Shown: positions 1 through 11,841, counted from the first letter of the stretch. The stretch: DNA of 64,000 nt from Drosophila pseudoobscura (GCF_009870125.1 NC_046679.1:4402001-4466000), one strand, 5' to 3'. The notes: a model not told the origin generated them from the letters alone. Numbers and translations are program-made.

Positions 1-1315
1 TCCCATTGCCCACAACGACCACATCCTCACGCGCGTGCTCTCGCAGCAGTATCTGCTGGTAATGAACCTTTGGCTGATGCTGTGCCCCCACTGGCTGTGC
101 TACGACTGGGCCCTGGGCTGTGTGAAGCTGGTGACCAGCATTTGGGATCTGCGGCTGCAGGGCGTGATTGGGTTCTACTCCATCCTGCTGACGGCCTTGA
201 TGAACTTTCGCCGCCTGCCCGGCATGATGCTTGGCCTGGGCCTGATGATCATTCCATTTCTACCCGCCTCGGGGATCATTCGCGTGGGCTTTGTTATAGC
301 CGAGAGGACGCTGTACGTGCCCTCGATTGGCTTCTGCTTGCTGTCCATCTATGGATTCCTCTATTGGTACGACTACAACATCCACAAGCCGTTTTGGCGC
401 ACTGTCATGCAGACACTTCTGATGCTCCTCTTTGCCGTGATGATGGTGCGGACACGTCAGCGAGCAACCGACTGGCTCAACGAGGATCAGTTGTTCAAGT
501 CCGCGTTGGAGGTGTGCCCCGACAACGCCAAGGTGCACTACAACATCGCTCGCCTGGCCACGGACACGGGCAACAATACCAAGGCCTTTCAGCACTATCA
601 CTATGCCATTGAATTGTATCCCGAGTACGAGGCAGCTCTGATGAACCTGGGCAATCTCTACCGGGAGCACGGACAGCTGCAGACGGCTGAAAAGTATATT
701 CGCATGGCCCTGCAGGTCTTTCCCGCATTCCCCGCCGCCTGGATGAATCTGGGCATTGTCCAATCGGCCCAAAGGAAGTACGACCAGGCAAGGACCAGCT
801 ACGAGAAGGCTCTCAAGTATAGGTCGAATTTTGCCGTGTGCTACTACAACATTGGGAATCTGTACTTGGAGCAGAAGCTCTATGCCGAAGCGTTGCATCA
901 TTGGCAGCACGCCGTGACGCTGAATCCTCGTCAGCCAAAGGCCTGGGCCAATATTTTAACCATGCTCGACAATCGTTCGCTGTATGACGATGCTCTGCGC
1001 ATCTCGGATCAGGCTCTGCGGCATTTGCCCAACGAGATGAGCATCCTGTTCATACGCGCCAATGTCTTGGGCAAGCTGAAGCATTATGTCGAGGCGGAGA
1101 CACTCTATAAGCGTGTGATTCAGCTGGATCCACACAACATGCTGTACTACTCGAATCTCGGTGTGCTCTATCATCGATGGGACAAGGTGCAGGAGGCCAT
1201 TGAGGCGTATCGTACGGCGATAAGCATCAACGGCGCAAGGGCAACGACCGCACGAGAGAATCTGTCCAAGCTTCTGAAGCGCCTAGAGCGGGAGGCCCAG
1301 GTAACCGAAAGGTAA
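1..1315 (+). CDS. TMTC-family transmembrane and TPR protein (5' partial)
   Basis: This is the C-terminal part of a TMTC protein, an ER membrane O-mannosyltransferase family that modifies cadherins. The reading frame is open from base 2, with no start codon in the window, so the 5' end lies outside. The visible part begins in the family's luminal segment rich in W, C and D ([10 protein letters not shown]), followed by several hydrophobic membrane segments up to about residue 150. Then comes an array of about eight to nine TPR repeats (typical A-x-x-N-L-G-x-x-Y positions, from about residue 165) that ends near the C-terminus. The stop is TAA at 1313-1315. The gene faces Atg4 tail to tail. By family and by the neighbouring HIBCH gene it is most likely the orthologue of D. 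melanogaster CG5038 (TMTC4-like). The family call is firm; the paralogue assignment is from memory and less certain. Confidence 0.88.
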   Translation, partial: PIAHNDHILTRVLSQQYLLVMNLWLMLCPHWLCYDWALGCVKLVTSIWDLRLQGVIGFYSILLTALMNFRRLPGMMLGLGLMIIPFLPASGIIRVGFVIAERTLYVPSIGFCLLSIYGFLYWYDYNIHKPFWRTVMQTLLMLLFAVMMVRTRQRATDWLNEDQLFKSALEVCPDNAKVHYNIARLATDTGNNTKAFQHYHYAIELYPEYEAALMNLGNLYREHGQLQTAEKYIRMALQVFPAFPAAWMNLGIVQSAQRKYDQARTSYEKALKYRSNFAVCYYNIGNLYLEQKLYAEALHHWQHAVTLNPRQPKAWANILTMLDNRSLYDDALRISDQALRHLPNEMSILFIRANVLGKLKHYVEAETLYKRVIQLDPHNMLYYSNLGVLYHRWDKVQEAIEAYRTAISINGARATTARENLSKLLKRLEREAQVTER

Positions 1316-2039
1316 ACTTTTAGCAAGGAAATACTTTAACACTGAGCAGGAACTGCGGTTGTGTGGTTCTTTCAGCGACAACTAGTCCCAGAAGCAGATT
1401 AGATCCTAGGATTAAGGTCACCAGAGATACTCATAGTCTAGTTAGAGGCAATGCAATGCAAAAGTACTTATTCCACCCGCATATCAATTGTACACAGTAT
1501 TTATATATATTTGATGTATATTTAGGATAATTTATTTATTTATTTCCGTGAGGATATATACACTTATTCTTTTTTAAAACACAATAATGATGGATGGGAC
1601 ACTTACATGGTACATAATTTAACTAATTTCTAGAACGTAAGGATCTAACCAGGAAATATGTGTGTACTCTAAGAAAACTATTCAATTCCATTCAAGATTC
1701 GTGATTAAACATAATAATACCGCGAATTACATGTATAAATATAAGAATATAAATAAAGACAAGCACCGCACACATATCATATGGTACACAGATCGGTTTG
1801 GGCTGCTATAACACATGGTAAAAGCTTGGAACATTTGGCAGAGAAATGCGAGACAATGCAAAAGAGAGATTAAAGTGTGGACAAGCACTAGATACTACAG
1901 ATATATTATATGTGTGTATGCGTACAATGTATAACAAAAAAAAGTCTTTGTGTTTGAGATACCGGGGGGCTTCTGTTGGGTTTTTCTAGGCAAACGAGCA
2001 ATAGCAAACAAATGTTGAATAAATAACACAGAACACGAC
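1316..2039. other. Convergent intergenic region (3' UTRs)
   Basis: No coding potential is visible. The stretch is AT-rich and lies between the stop codons of the TMTC gene (+) and Atg4 (-). An AATAAA polyadenylation signal on the + strand lies at about 1752. The 3' UTRs of the two genes probably share this interval and may overlap. Confidence 0.6.
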
Positions 2040-4525
2040 CTACAGCAGCACAAACTCTTCGCTTTCGCTATCATCCTGGTCTTGGTCAAAGTGTCCATGA
2101 TGTGGCGGCAAGAGCTGGGCACCGGCATTCAGCTCTTGTGTCAAAGCTGCCACCTGCTTTATGAGCGGTTTGTATAGCGAATCGCTCATCTCGTCGCGTT
2201 CATGGTCCATGCAACGGCCGCGGGAGAACGAAAACAGCGGATAGTTCATTTCCATGGGCTGTTCGGTCTGTTGCGACGCCTGCTGCTGCTGGTGCTGGCT
2301 GCCAGTCATCTTATCCACAGTGGCCCCCGAGGCACAGCGCATGGGATGCAGATACTGCAAAGGCGTACAAATATTGATAGAGGGCTACTGATAGTGGGAT
2401 GTCATGGGAATGCTTACCAATTGCACGCTCTCCATGAAGCTGTCAAAATCCGTTTTGGTGGCACAGTAGAAGCCAATGCAGCAACTGGGATCCATTTTGC
2501 TGACCTTCAGCTTGCGCGCCGACTTGCAGTGGAAGGAATGCAACGAAAAGTGCTCCTGATTGATGTCCACCATCTCCTGGCAGTAGTGCGGGTCCAGATG
2601 GATGAGTCTGTCCTCCTGGAAACCCACAAAGTACAGCGAATGCTTGGGCTTGCCTCCAATGATGCCCAGACAGTGTTCGGTGCTCAGCAGCAGCTTCAGG
2701 CAGTGGGCGTAAACAGGATTCAGCTTATCGCTGCCCAGGCGCAAGGGTATGAGTACAATCAAAGATTTCCAGTGCTGCTGCTGTGGCTCCTGCTTGGGTG
2801 GCGCCTCCGCCTGCGGTCGCTTGGCTTGCTGCCAAGGCACATGGGGTTTGGGGGCTGGTTCCGGAATGCTACACTGATCCTCAATGTCTTGCATGTAGAC
2901 TGAAAGGCAGATAGACAGATAGATACGCTTATCAAATGAATGTGACGCTATCTGGCAGGCAGCCCCCTCCATGAGTAATGACAATTAGTCACGGAGGGTT
3001 TTCCGTATCTATTTGTCGATGGCTGCTATCTATTCAGCTTTAAATTTGTTGCCTGTCTCTGATACTCACTCGTGCAATCCTTGGCCACATAAACGCTGAT
3101 ATTGTCAAAGTCTGCATTCTCCTGGGCGGCGTGTTCCAAGGCGTGTCTATAATAAAGTACAAAATACCATGCCATAAACATTAAAGACCGATTTAAGGCA
3201 CTGCACTCACTTTAGCAAATAGGAGACGGAGGCAGGACCGTACCAGTCGCCTGGCTTCTTGCCCAAAGTTTCGCCCAGTCGCACCAGCGCGTGTATGGAG
3301 AACGGGCTGCTTTTTGAGGAGCTATCCCCGAACCATTTGATGATCTTCTTATGCATATTATCCTCGTATGTGGAATGCAGCTGCGAGTCCGAATCATAGC
3401 GCCAGCCTTTGGGTAAATGAAATCCATTTAGTATCCATTTGGATAGTGATTTGCCATCCACTTACTGCGCCCCAAAAAGTGACAGATGAGACCCTGAGCC
3501 AACAGCATTTGGCCGCTGCGCAGCATGCAGCCCCATCCACAGTCCGAAGTGTAGTTGGAGCCATTCATGATGGGAAACTCCCGGCGATAGGTCATCCAAA
3601 CGCGGCTGTAAAAGTCGCGGCGAAAGCCTTCGATGCCCTCCTCCCAGGGCTGTTCTCCCACCTGATTCTCGACCGCATCCATGCCCAGCTCCTGGGGCAC
3701 AACAATCTCATCGATATGCTGTGGATTTAGTGCGGGATACAGGGACGAGGAGGCGGTGGTCGAGCTGGCTGGTATGCTATCGAAGGCGGATGTGGCATGG
3801 TCGGGCGTTGAGTCAGCACCGCTGGGAAGCTCTGTGGTCGAGCTCTCCATGCTGACGGGTGGCGTGAATCGTCGATGATAGCACCGTCCGAGGAGCCACA
3901 CCGGCTGCTCCTTGGAGAAGCTCGTTTGCCTAATCTTGCCACTCCATCCGTACTTGACATTGTGCCACATGGCCACCAGCTTGGACTCCATGCCCTTTGT
4001 TGGCGTACGATTGGCGGCCAGGTCGGGGTCTTCGCTCTGGTGGTGATGGTGCTGCTGCTGCTCCACGTGACCGCAGCTTGAATTGTTGCCGCCGCTATAT
4101 AGCTGACTGAAGGCATTCATGAAACGTGATGACGTCGATATTTTACGCTGTGGTGTCGCTGTCGCAGCACTTTCCGCTTTCAGGTTCAAGTTCGCACTCG
4201 ATGTGCTCACGGGGGAAGGCGATGGAGCACGGGGCACGGCGAACACAGTTCGTGGAATCGTTTGTATGGGCGCTGCCTGCTCCTCTTCGATGGCACCATC
4301 CTCCACAAGTGGCAGTGAAGGCACATCCTGTCTGCAACGTCCGCCCTCGACAATGGCTCCTTCCCCGGCATCGAAGAGCATCAGCTTGTCCTCCGTCAAC
4401 TTGGACAGCAGGCCGTCATAGTTCATCTGCGGTGGTGTCGTCGGGCGGGATATGAAAACAAAATCAGATTTGGATGAACTACGTCGCTTTGTTCGCAGTT
4501 TCGAAAACTTGAAGAACTGGGGCAT
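2040..4525 (-). CDS. Atg4b: Autophagy cysteine protease Atg4 (Atg4b, ATG4C/D-like)
   Basis: Atg4 processes Atg8/LC3 to expose its C-terminal glycine and delipidates it from autophagosomal membranes. Five exons on the minus strand join in phase: 4525-3466, 3406-3211, 3146-3070, 2899-2418, 2354-2040, giving 709 aa. The first ~290 residues are Ser-rich, His-rich and probably disordered. The peptidase C54 domain follows, with the catalytic Cys in GWGCMLRSGQM (about residue 333), the conserved block FGDSSSKSSPFSIH, then KKPGDWYGPASV, and the catalytic Asp/His in LDPHYCQ. The tail ends SESEEFVLL, an acidic LC3-interacting-region type motif. It is longer than the short Atg4A/B type, which supports the Atg4b (CG6194) orthologue. 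It shares a 620-bp divergent promoter region with HIBCH. The start at 4525 is the only Met before the Ser-rich region in this frame. Confidence 0.93.
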
Positions 4526-5146
4526 GGCAATGGCAATTGCGAGCCACTGGCTGGCCCTGACTGAACTGAACAGCCGATAGCACGGCCTAGCGTCCGGGGC
4601 GTGCTAATTACAAATGTTTACTCACTGTTTATTTGTTGACAGATAAAGATAAAGGTAAACTACACACGAAAAATTGCTTCTTGTTTTCCTTATTCTTATT
4701 CGCGATAAGTACATAGTAGTGTTGTTGTTTTTCCGGAACAGGTTGGCAGTTCGCGAATTGAATTGCGGCAGCGCTGCCAGACTGTGGCTTTTGGCTAGGC
4801 GAATTATTTCAGGCAAGCTAAAATGTGTGCGAATATAGAAATTGTTTGATTGTTAATTACATTAATTGCATACTAACGATTTTCTGAGATATAATGTAAG
4901 TATATATTTTGTGGTATAGTGCCAAAGCTTAGCCAAAAGTTTCAAAGAAAGTGGCTTGAAATGTGCCATGGCTTGAAAAAAGCTTAACTGTCAGCACAGT
5001 TGTTTAACTTCCGGGTTGGTCTGGCCACCCCGTGGAATGGCCCCACAGCTGTGTGGGAGCCTGGAGCTTTTCGCGTATTGCGCAACTCAAATTGAACTTG
5101 GGACGGAGACGGGAATTGCCAGAACAGAACCAAAACACACGCAAAA
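4526..5146. promoter_or_regulatory. Divergent promoter region between Atg4 and HIBCH
   Basis: About 620 bp separate the start codons of two oppositely oriented genes. No TATA box is evident at a sensible distance from either start. The interval therefore probably holds two dispersed housekeeping-type promoters and both 5' UTRs. No further structure was recognised. Confidence 0.45.
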
Positions 5147-6559
5147 ATGGTAAGTAATGCAAATCACAAAATAAAATAAAGCTTATAAATAAACGGAAAC
5201 TTAAACGCGCGCGCGCACAGCAAAATCCAATTCAAAGGTTGGTCTACACGTTCGGTCAACGCACCTACAGCCAATTGCCGCTCATCGGCGGACCAGCAGC
5301 AGCAGCAGCGATAGCAACAAAAGTCCAACCGATGATGGCCCAGCAGCAGCAGTCGACCCGACAGTCCTCCTCCTCCGTGCTGGCCACGGAGTCCTCCAAC
5401 AAGGGGATGATCATCCTAAACCGTCCCAAGGCTTTAAATGCCATCAATCTGGAGATGGTGCGCAAAATCTACAAGCATCTGAAGAAGTGTGAAAAGTCCA
5501 AATCCCTGCTGATCATCAAAGGCACCGGCGACAAGGCATTCTGTGCGGGTGGCGACGTCCGAGCCCTGGTCGATGCTGGGCCCACGGATGAGTCGAAGAG
5601 CTTCTTCCGGGAGGAGTACACCACGAATGCCCTGATCGGCAACTACAAGATCCCCTACATCGCTATCATTGACGGCATTACCATGGGCGGTGGCGTGGGT
5701 CTGAGTGTTCATGGAAAGTATCGTGTCGCCACAGACCGGACACTGTTTGCCATGCCCGAGACGGCCATCGGCCTCTTCCCCGATGTCGGCGGATCATACT
5801 TTCTGCCCCGCCTGCAGGGGAAACTCGGATTGTACCTGGGACTCACGGGCTATCGCCTGCGCGGTGCAGATGCCTTTTACGCGGGCATTGCCACGCACTA
5901 TTGCGACAGCAGCAAGATACCTGAACTCGAGACGGCGCTGCTCAACTGCCCCGATGCGGATGATGTGCCAGAGCTGCTGGAAAAGTTCCATACGAAGCCG
6001 GAGAAACCTTTCTCGCTTCAGCCAGTGCTGGAGCAGATCAACAAGAACTTTTCAGCCGATTCGGTGGAGGCAATTCTCGAGAATCTGCAGAACGATGGCA
6101 GTGATTGGGCCAAGAAGACGCTTGCAGTAAGTACTTGAGCACAAGCCACTTGTTAATTGGATGGGAAAATCGACCCTCGTTACGCTTTTAGCGCATAAAT
6201 ATTTGTAGAACGCGTATTCCCAGCTAATTAGCAACGACCTCACATAAATTAGCACTTAATTCACGCTCGATTTTCTATTTTAGACCCTGTGCAAGATGTC
6301 CCCCACATCGATGAAAGTCACGTATCGCCAGCTGGAGCTTGGCTCCCAGCTGTCCCTCACCCAGTGCCTGATTATGGAGTATCGGCTGGCCGTACGCCAT
6401 CTGGAGGACCGTGCCGACTTCAAGGAGGGCGTACGAGCCCTACTGATCGACAAGGATCAGCAGCCCAAGTGGCAGCCCGCCCAGCTGTCGGATGTCACCG
6501 AGGAGCATGTGCAATGGTTTTTCCGCAAGCTGCCCGACACCGAGGAGCTCAAACTGTAA
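5147..6559 (+). CDS. 3-hydroxyisobutyryl-CoA hydrolase, mitochondrial (HIBCH)
   Basis: HIBCH hydrolyses 3-hydroxyisobutyryl-CoA in mitochondrial valine catabolism and belongs to the crotonase superfamily. Exons are 5147-5149, 5221-6126 and 6284-6559, giving 394 aa. The first coding exon is only the ATG, followed at once by a GTAAGT donor; the next exon continues in frame with Gln. The N-terminus (QNPIQRLVYTFGQRTYS) is basic and lacks acidic residues, as expected of a mitochondrial presequence, and is followed by a Gln/Ser-rich linker. The crotonase core shows GDKAFCAGGDVRAL (oxyanion-hole region), DGITMGGGVGLS, and the HIBCH-specific PETAIGLFPDVGGSYFLPRL. The C-terminal exon has the helical MSPTSMKVTYRQL segment typical of HIBCH. 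It is most likely the orthologue of CG5044, which in D. melanogaster neighbours CG5038, matching the order here. Confidence 0.93.
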
Positions 6560-7081
6560 TGTTGGGTTGGCCATTCAACCCGTTTTGTTTTTGTTGAGCC
6601 TGTTAATCCCCTCTTTGTCTTCCCTTTTTTGGCGCCGCTCAACTCCTTACTCCTTCTTTATGCACATTTACTTATTCGCAGCGCCTGATTTATGCATGCA
6701 TGCATTCCACCTTTTGCCTGCCGTTTTATGCAATATTTTCGTTAACAAAGTTCTAGTTTTATGCAGCCACTTTTTGGCCGCTCAACTTATGGTATATTCT
6801 GCAATCTCTGTTTTGTTTTTCTCTGTCTCATTCCAACAGCAAATAATCAACTGGAAGGGGAAATATTCGCGCCTTTACATTCGCCTGTATTTACAAAAAT
6901 AACGAAACGAAACGTGAAATTTACTGCATTTAATACAATATATGATTATATACTTATACATATATATAATATACAATTCGTAGTCTTAACTGAAACACTA
7001 ATTGTGCCTAAAGAACCATTAGAAATCGTTAACAAGAATAAAGTGAAGTATATGTACGTTTTGTGGGCAGCCTCTAGGCCT
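6560..7081. other. Convergent intergenic region between HIBCH and COG2
   Basis: About 520 bp lie between stop codons. The sequence is T-rich near HIBCH and AT-rich in the middle (about 6890-7040). It likely holds both 3' UTRs. Short ORFs here lack conserved features and run out of the HIBCH 3' end in other frames. Confidence 0.5.
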
Positions 7082-9395
7082 CTAGGCCGTCGTCCCCTCC
7101 TTTAGCTTTATGCTATCCTCCACCATATTTGTGAGCTGCAGCAGTTGATCAATCTGCGTGGCCTGGAAATTCAGTTTGGAGAGCTCCTGACTCCAGGTGG
7201 TGACATCCACACGCAGCTGCAGGCGTATCTTATCATCATCCGACATGCTAGCGGTATTGCCAGCAGGCGTCTGCGTTGCAGAACCACCGCTCTTGACATT
7301 CCGCAAACGTCGCAGAGATTCTTCAGTTTTCTGCACCGATGTGAGGACATCCTTGACCACATTAAAGTAGCTACAAAAAGGGGATACAATGCATATGAAT
7401 AGAGTGCTTCTTTCAGTGGAGATGAACAACTTACGCCTTGGTGATGTGACTGGCTACCTCTGAGAGGATCTGCTCCACAACTAGAGCCCCCAACTGGGAT
7501 TCGTGTTGACTGGCAAACGCCTTCAGGGGGCGCAACATCTGCTCCACATAGCCTGAGCAGCGCGAAGGCACCTCTCGATTGGTCTTGCGATACAAACGAG
7601 GCAAATCATTCACCTGACGCACATTCTCCGTCTCGCATTCGCCGATCAGCAACTCCACCAAGGTCTTCTGTATGTTGGATAGATGGGCACCCAGTGTATC
7701 GGCCAAGGAGGCTATAGATTGGCCCAGCACATCGTTGAACAACTTTGTTCGCTGCTGCTGGGGCACGGACTGGACAATAAGCTGCTGCAGTTCGGGCAAA
7801 TATGCATCCAATTTGCGTATGTCCGCGTGCAGGGCAATCAGCAATTGATGGCGAGTGTAGGACTTGGCAAAGCTGCTGCTCTTCGAGACGGCGATGGCAT
7901 CAGTAATCCAGCGGGAGAGCCGCAATACAATCTGTACGTTTAGTTTGTAGAATTTGGGAAACACTTCGGGCAGGTAGACACCTTCGGCCCAGCAACGGGT
8001 CACTGCTTCTTTGGCGGCATTGAATGTCGACAATTGGTAGGCATTTCCATTCGAATTGCTGTTCAGAGTGGAATCCTGCAAAACGGGTTCCAATTTGGCT
8101 TCGAATTGCCCGGCAATTTCCTTCGGAATGAAATAATACAATTATCTACAAACTTAAAGGCTTTATAGAGCATACCTGAAAGCATATTTGGAAGTACACT
8201 GGCAGATTCCAACGCGCCTCAAAGCTCTTCGTTTGCTTGTGTTGGCGGTAGCTGGCCACCGCCTGCTCGCCGCTACTGGTCAGCAGCTCCTCTATTTTGC
8301 CCAGAAAATCCCGTGTGCATTTGTATTTGATGTAAAACACTTCCGAATTGCCCGGGGCGAATATGGAGTTCATGTGCATCTCCAGTCGCTGCTCCACGTC
8401 CGACCAATAGCTGTTGACCACAAAATTGAAGCCCGCCAGCTTGTCCGAGTAGAGGGTGAGCCGCAGCAGGTCGGTCATGTGCAACGATATAAAGTTAAGT
8501 ATCTTGCTGTAGATGCCAGCCAGGCCCTGAGGCGAGTTCTGCAGCTGCTGCTCGCCGATGATTCCGTTCATGTAGGGCGCCACAACATCCTCGCGAAAGG
8601 CACACTCTGCCTGCGCACAGGCATTGAGAGTTATATAGATGCGCAGGCAACGCTCCAGATGCTCTGGGGCCGAGTTTCGTGCCTGTCCAAGTGCATCGTT
8701 GAAGAATCGACGCAAATGCTGATGGAGTTGCGTCTCCAGTTGCTGGATTTTCGTCTGCTGCTCGGCACTGAGGTGGTTGGCGCAATGTTTCTCGTGAAAC
8801 TTCAACTGTATGAGATCGAGGGCAGCGCGTTCCAGGTCGACAGCCTGTGCGGGCTGATCGCCATCCAGTTTCCGGGCAATTAGATCCTGCAGCTTGCCGG
8901 TTGTCTCATAGACCTTCTTCAGGCTCTGCAGACTTCGTTTGGCTTCGCGCAGCTTCCGCTTTTCCTCGAGTTGCGCCCTGAGCTCCGTCACATTGTCTTC
9001 AATCAGACTGTGAATGCTCTCGATGTCGCTGCGAAACTGCTCCAGGGGCCGCTGAATCGTCTCGATGGATTGGTCAAGTCCCACCAAATTCGCACTCAGA
9101 TTCACAAAATCCGCGTAATCCTCATTAATTAGATCAATCATGGCAGATCGCAGTCCCTTTAAATACAGCCCCAGGTTGTCCCGCAGCTGTTCCAAGCTGG
9201 GAGCATTGCGATTCTTGTGCAGGAATTCGTCCACCGAGAAATTTTCCTGCTCGGAAGAACTTTAGTAGTAAGAGGAGCCCAATTCAAATGGCAATAACAC
9301 ACCTTCATGAACTCATTTTTGTCGAAACAAAGTTTCTCCGCGGTGCTGCTGGCTCCGGTGCCCAGGTGGACGGACTTCTTGGCCGGCTCATGCAT
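7082..9395 (-). CDS. ldlCp: Conserved oligomeric Golgi complex subunit 2 (COG2, ldlCp)
   Basis: COG2 is a lobe-A subunit of the eight-subunit COG tether that sorts retrograde vesicles within the Golgi and is needed for normal glycosylation. Four exons join in phase: 9395-9303, 9246-8176, 8120-7435, 7370-7082, giving 712 aa, the length expected for fly COG2. The N-terminal part carries the family block LCFDKNEFMK followed, after the first intron, by a conserved region with the start FSVDEFLHKNRN and the helical segment NLVGLDQSIETIQRPL. Heptad-rich coiled coil continues to about residue 170, and the rest is the helical COG2 C-terminal region. The third exon acceptor (AAG before GAAATT) was chosen because the upstream in-frame sequence contains a stop. 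It is head to head with trax, with 208 bp between start codons. Confidence 0.92.
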
Positions 9396-9603
9396 ATTGT
9401 TTGTCTTAAAATAAATAAATTCTAATTATTTATTGCCACGAACATACGACCAACAACAATGCAGTGCAGCCCTGGCCTTTTGGAGATGGGCTGCACCCGA
9501 TAGAGAACTAATCGCTTCGAGCACATCGCTAGCATTATTTATGTGGGTTTTTTCATTTTTGCCGGTTTTCTAAATTATAAATAAACAAACCCATCTCAGA
9601 ACT
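9396..9603. promoter_or_regulatory. Compact bidirectional promoter (ldlCp / trax) with Ohler motif 7-like element
   Basis: Only 208 bp lie between the two start codons. CATCGCTAGC at 9524-9533 fits the Drosophila core-promoter motif 7 consensus (CAKCNCTRNY), common in housekeeping TATA-less promoters, and lies about 70 bp upstream of the trax ATG. No TATA box was seen. Confidence 0.5.
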
Positions 9604-10561
9604 ATGTCGAAACATGCTGGAGGTAACCACCGTGGCAATGCTCATAAGAAGCGACTGCCCCAGGTTGCTGTGGATGAGGACAATCCCATAGTTCAGGCAT
9701 TCCGAAATTATTCGATTGAATTGACAACGAAACACGATCGCCATGAGCGTATTGTGAAGCTGAGCCGCGACATTACCATCGAGTCCAAGCGAATTATATT
9801 CACCTTGCATTCGATCGACTCGCGTAAGCAAAACAAGGAGAAGATTCTGGAGGAGGCCCAGAAGCGTCTCCAAAAATTGATTGAGGTCAACTTTCGGGCC
9901 ATAGCGTTGGAACTGCGAGACCAGGATGTGTATCAGTTTCGCAATGCGTACTCCGCAGGCCTGCAGGAGTTTATCGAGGCATACACCTATATGGAGTATC
10001 TGTCCCGCGACGACAACGACGAGACGCCCAAGTCTGTGTCTGACTGGCAGGCCTTGCAGTCAGTGATGCAATACGTGGAGGATCCCAGTAAAGCCAAAGA
10101 CGAGGGAGCATCTGTCGAAGAAATGGATGTGGACGAAGAGAAAGGTGGCGAAGAGGGACAGGCCAAGAAGTTTCAGTTCTTCATTGATCCCACAGAGTAC
10201 GTGCTGGGATTATCCGACCTGACCGGCGAACTGATGCGCCGATGCATAAATTCTTTGGGCAGCGGAGACACCGATACCTGTATGGAGACCTGCAGCACTT
10301 TGCAGATGTTTTACACGGGGTATGTGATGCACAAATATATGAGGAATCCACTTTAAACTATATTCATCTTTTCGCAGTTACATCAGCTTGAACTTGCAGC
10401 GTGCTCGGGAGTTGTGGCGCAAGATTACCACTATGCGACAGAGTGTCCTCAAGGCAGAGAATGTCTGCTACAATGTTAAAGTACGTGGTGGCGAGGCAGC
10501 CATTTGGGGCTCAAATTTCGACCAAAAGCCAGCAGAGGATGTCGATGAGGGCTTCTACTAA
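9604..10561 (+). CDS. trax: Translin-associated factor X (Trax), C3PO subunit
   Basis: Trax pairs with Translin in C3PO, the endonuclease that degrades the siRNA passenger strand during RISC activation. Exons 9604-10319 and 10378-10561 join in phase to give 299 aa, the usual length. The basic N-terminus is followed by the all-helical translin fold. Glu122 and Glu125 in LQEFIEA and Asp205 in LSDLTGEL sit where the catalytic acidic residues of fly Trax are known. The C-terminus GFDQKPAED-type tail (NFDQKPAEDVDEGFY) is family-typical. A disordered acidic insert (about residues 160-187) interrupts the helices. The gene is convergent with the APLF-like gene, whose stop lies 107 bp away. Confidence 0.95.
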
Positions 10562-10667
10562 TGTAATCACTTAAATATATACATTAAATTTTATTATTAT
10601 TCAACGGATTAGCGCTGGAATTTAATATAACATTTTATAAATCTATCAAAACATTGATTAGACCATC

Positions 10668-11667
10668 CTAATCGTAGTCGTCAGCATTAATGCGCTGGCT
10701 ATCAAACTCAAGCTCATCGTCATCGTCTCCATCTTCGTCTATGTCTGCGCCTGGTTTATATTCGAGATCATCATCATTGTCTCCTCCAAATGGATCCTCC
10801 TCCTCTTCATCGCTATCCTCGTCATCCCCGGTCGTGCCCGCCTGCCGCGCGTGTGCCTGCCGTTGACGCAAACGATTCCGTATGTTCTGATCGGAATTAA
10901 CTATACTGCAGTTTAACTCCGTTCGATATTACTGCACTTCTGAATGTGACTTACAATTTGGAGGATGTGACATCCGTTGAAAGTGCACAGGATTGCGACG
11001 GTAGCATAAATTTCCAAAAGGACAGCTTGGTGTGCCAAGCGGTGGTGCCGGAAAGTTTGGTCGCGTATAGTCCGCATCACCCGGATGAGCTTCAGCCATG
11101 CGGTGAAGTGGATTACGTCTAGGATTAAATGTATGGAGACTGGTTGAACTTCAATCTGTTTGGAATTGATTACCTGTAGCAGCGAATGCCAAAATAGCAT
11201 GAATTGCGAGTGGTGCTAGAGGACACAACATTTGGTATATTATTTGCTGTTTGGCCGTTGCTGGTGGCAGGCTCTGTTTTTACCACAACCGCTGGGGAGG
11301 TGCTTCCACTATCGGCAGGTTCTACTTTTATAGCGCTACTTGCTGCCCCATCCACTGGTTCGGCTTTTATCTTGACCCCGTCAGACGTGCTGGACCCGGG
11401 CTCTGTTTTTGTAGGAACAGCCATGGGATTTTGATCTGTCTTGATGGGTAGAGCTATTGCCTCATTATCGGATGGTTCTTCCTTGATTTTTGTGTTGTCC
11501 TCCAACTTTATACGCTTATCCGGGCTGCTTTCATCGTCATTTTTCGCGCCTTCTGCGGGCTGCTTCCTTTTGGTAGTCTCCTGCTCTGCAGGCAATGGCT
11601 TATCCTCTAACGTTTCTGTCACAATAGCATCGATATCCGCAAGTTCGTTTCTGTGAGGAGAACTCAT
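10668..11667 (-). CDS. APLF-like protein with two PBZ zinc fingers and acidic tail
   Basis: This is a poly(ADP-ribose)-binding protein of the APLF type, in a family that recruits end-joining factors and chaperones histones at DNA breaks. Exons 11667-11174, 11118-10955 and 10900-10668 join in phase to 296 aa. Only the spliced product reveals the domains. PBZ finger 1 (NSCYFGIRCYRRNPLHR...HP) is split by intron 1 after CYR. PBZ finger 2 is SCPFGNLCYRRNPVHF...SHP. Both keep the C-x5-C-x6-H-x5-H pattern. The last ~60 residues are almost all Asp/Glu, like the NAP1-type histone-binding tail of APLF. The N-terminal ~150 residues are disordered and contain at least six psi-K-x-E SUMO-consensus sites. 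No FHA domain is present, unlike vertebrate APLF. It is probably the CG6171 orthologue, by family and numbering of neighbours. Confidence 0.85.
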
Positions 11668-11818
11668 TTTAAACTAATGCGAATGGAAAAACGAAATAAA
11701 CCAAAATTCGTTCAAGTGTATTTCACAACAACACAATAGCGATGAGCGATTACATCCAAACGAAGGGTATCGGATTCGATTGGCATTTATGTCGTTGATT
11801 TTGTCATACCTAGTTTTA

Positions 11819-11841
11819 TATACGCTACGCTTGCGCGTTAG
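11819..11841 (+). repeat. 23-bp direct repeat, copy 1
   Basis: A 23-bp sequence beginning TATACGCTACGCTTGCG and ending CGCGTTAG. An identical copy lies at 12380-12402 in the same orientation, so the two bracket the repeat-rich 11.84-12.38 kb interval. Confidence 0.85.

Noticed and set aside
260-910. 216-codon minus-strand ORF opposite the TMTC gene
   Set aside because: Antisense shadow of a coding exon; no domain and the opposite strand has clear TPR repeats.
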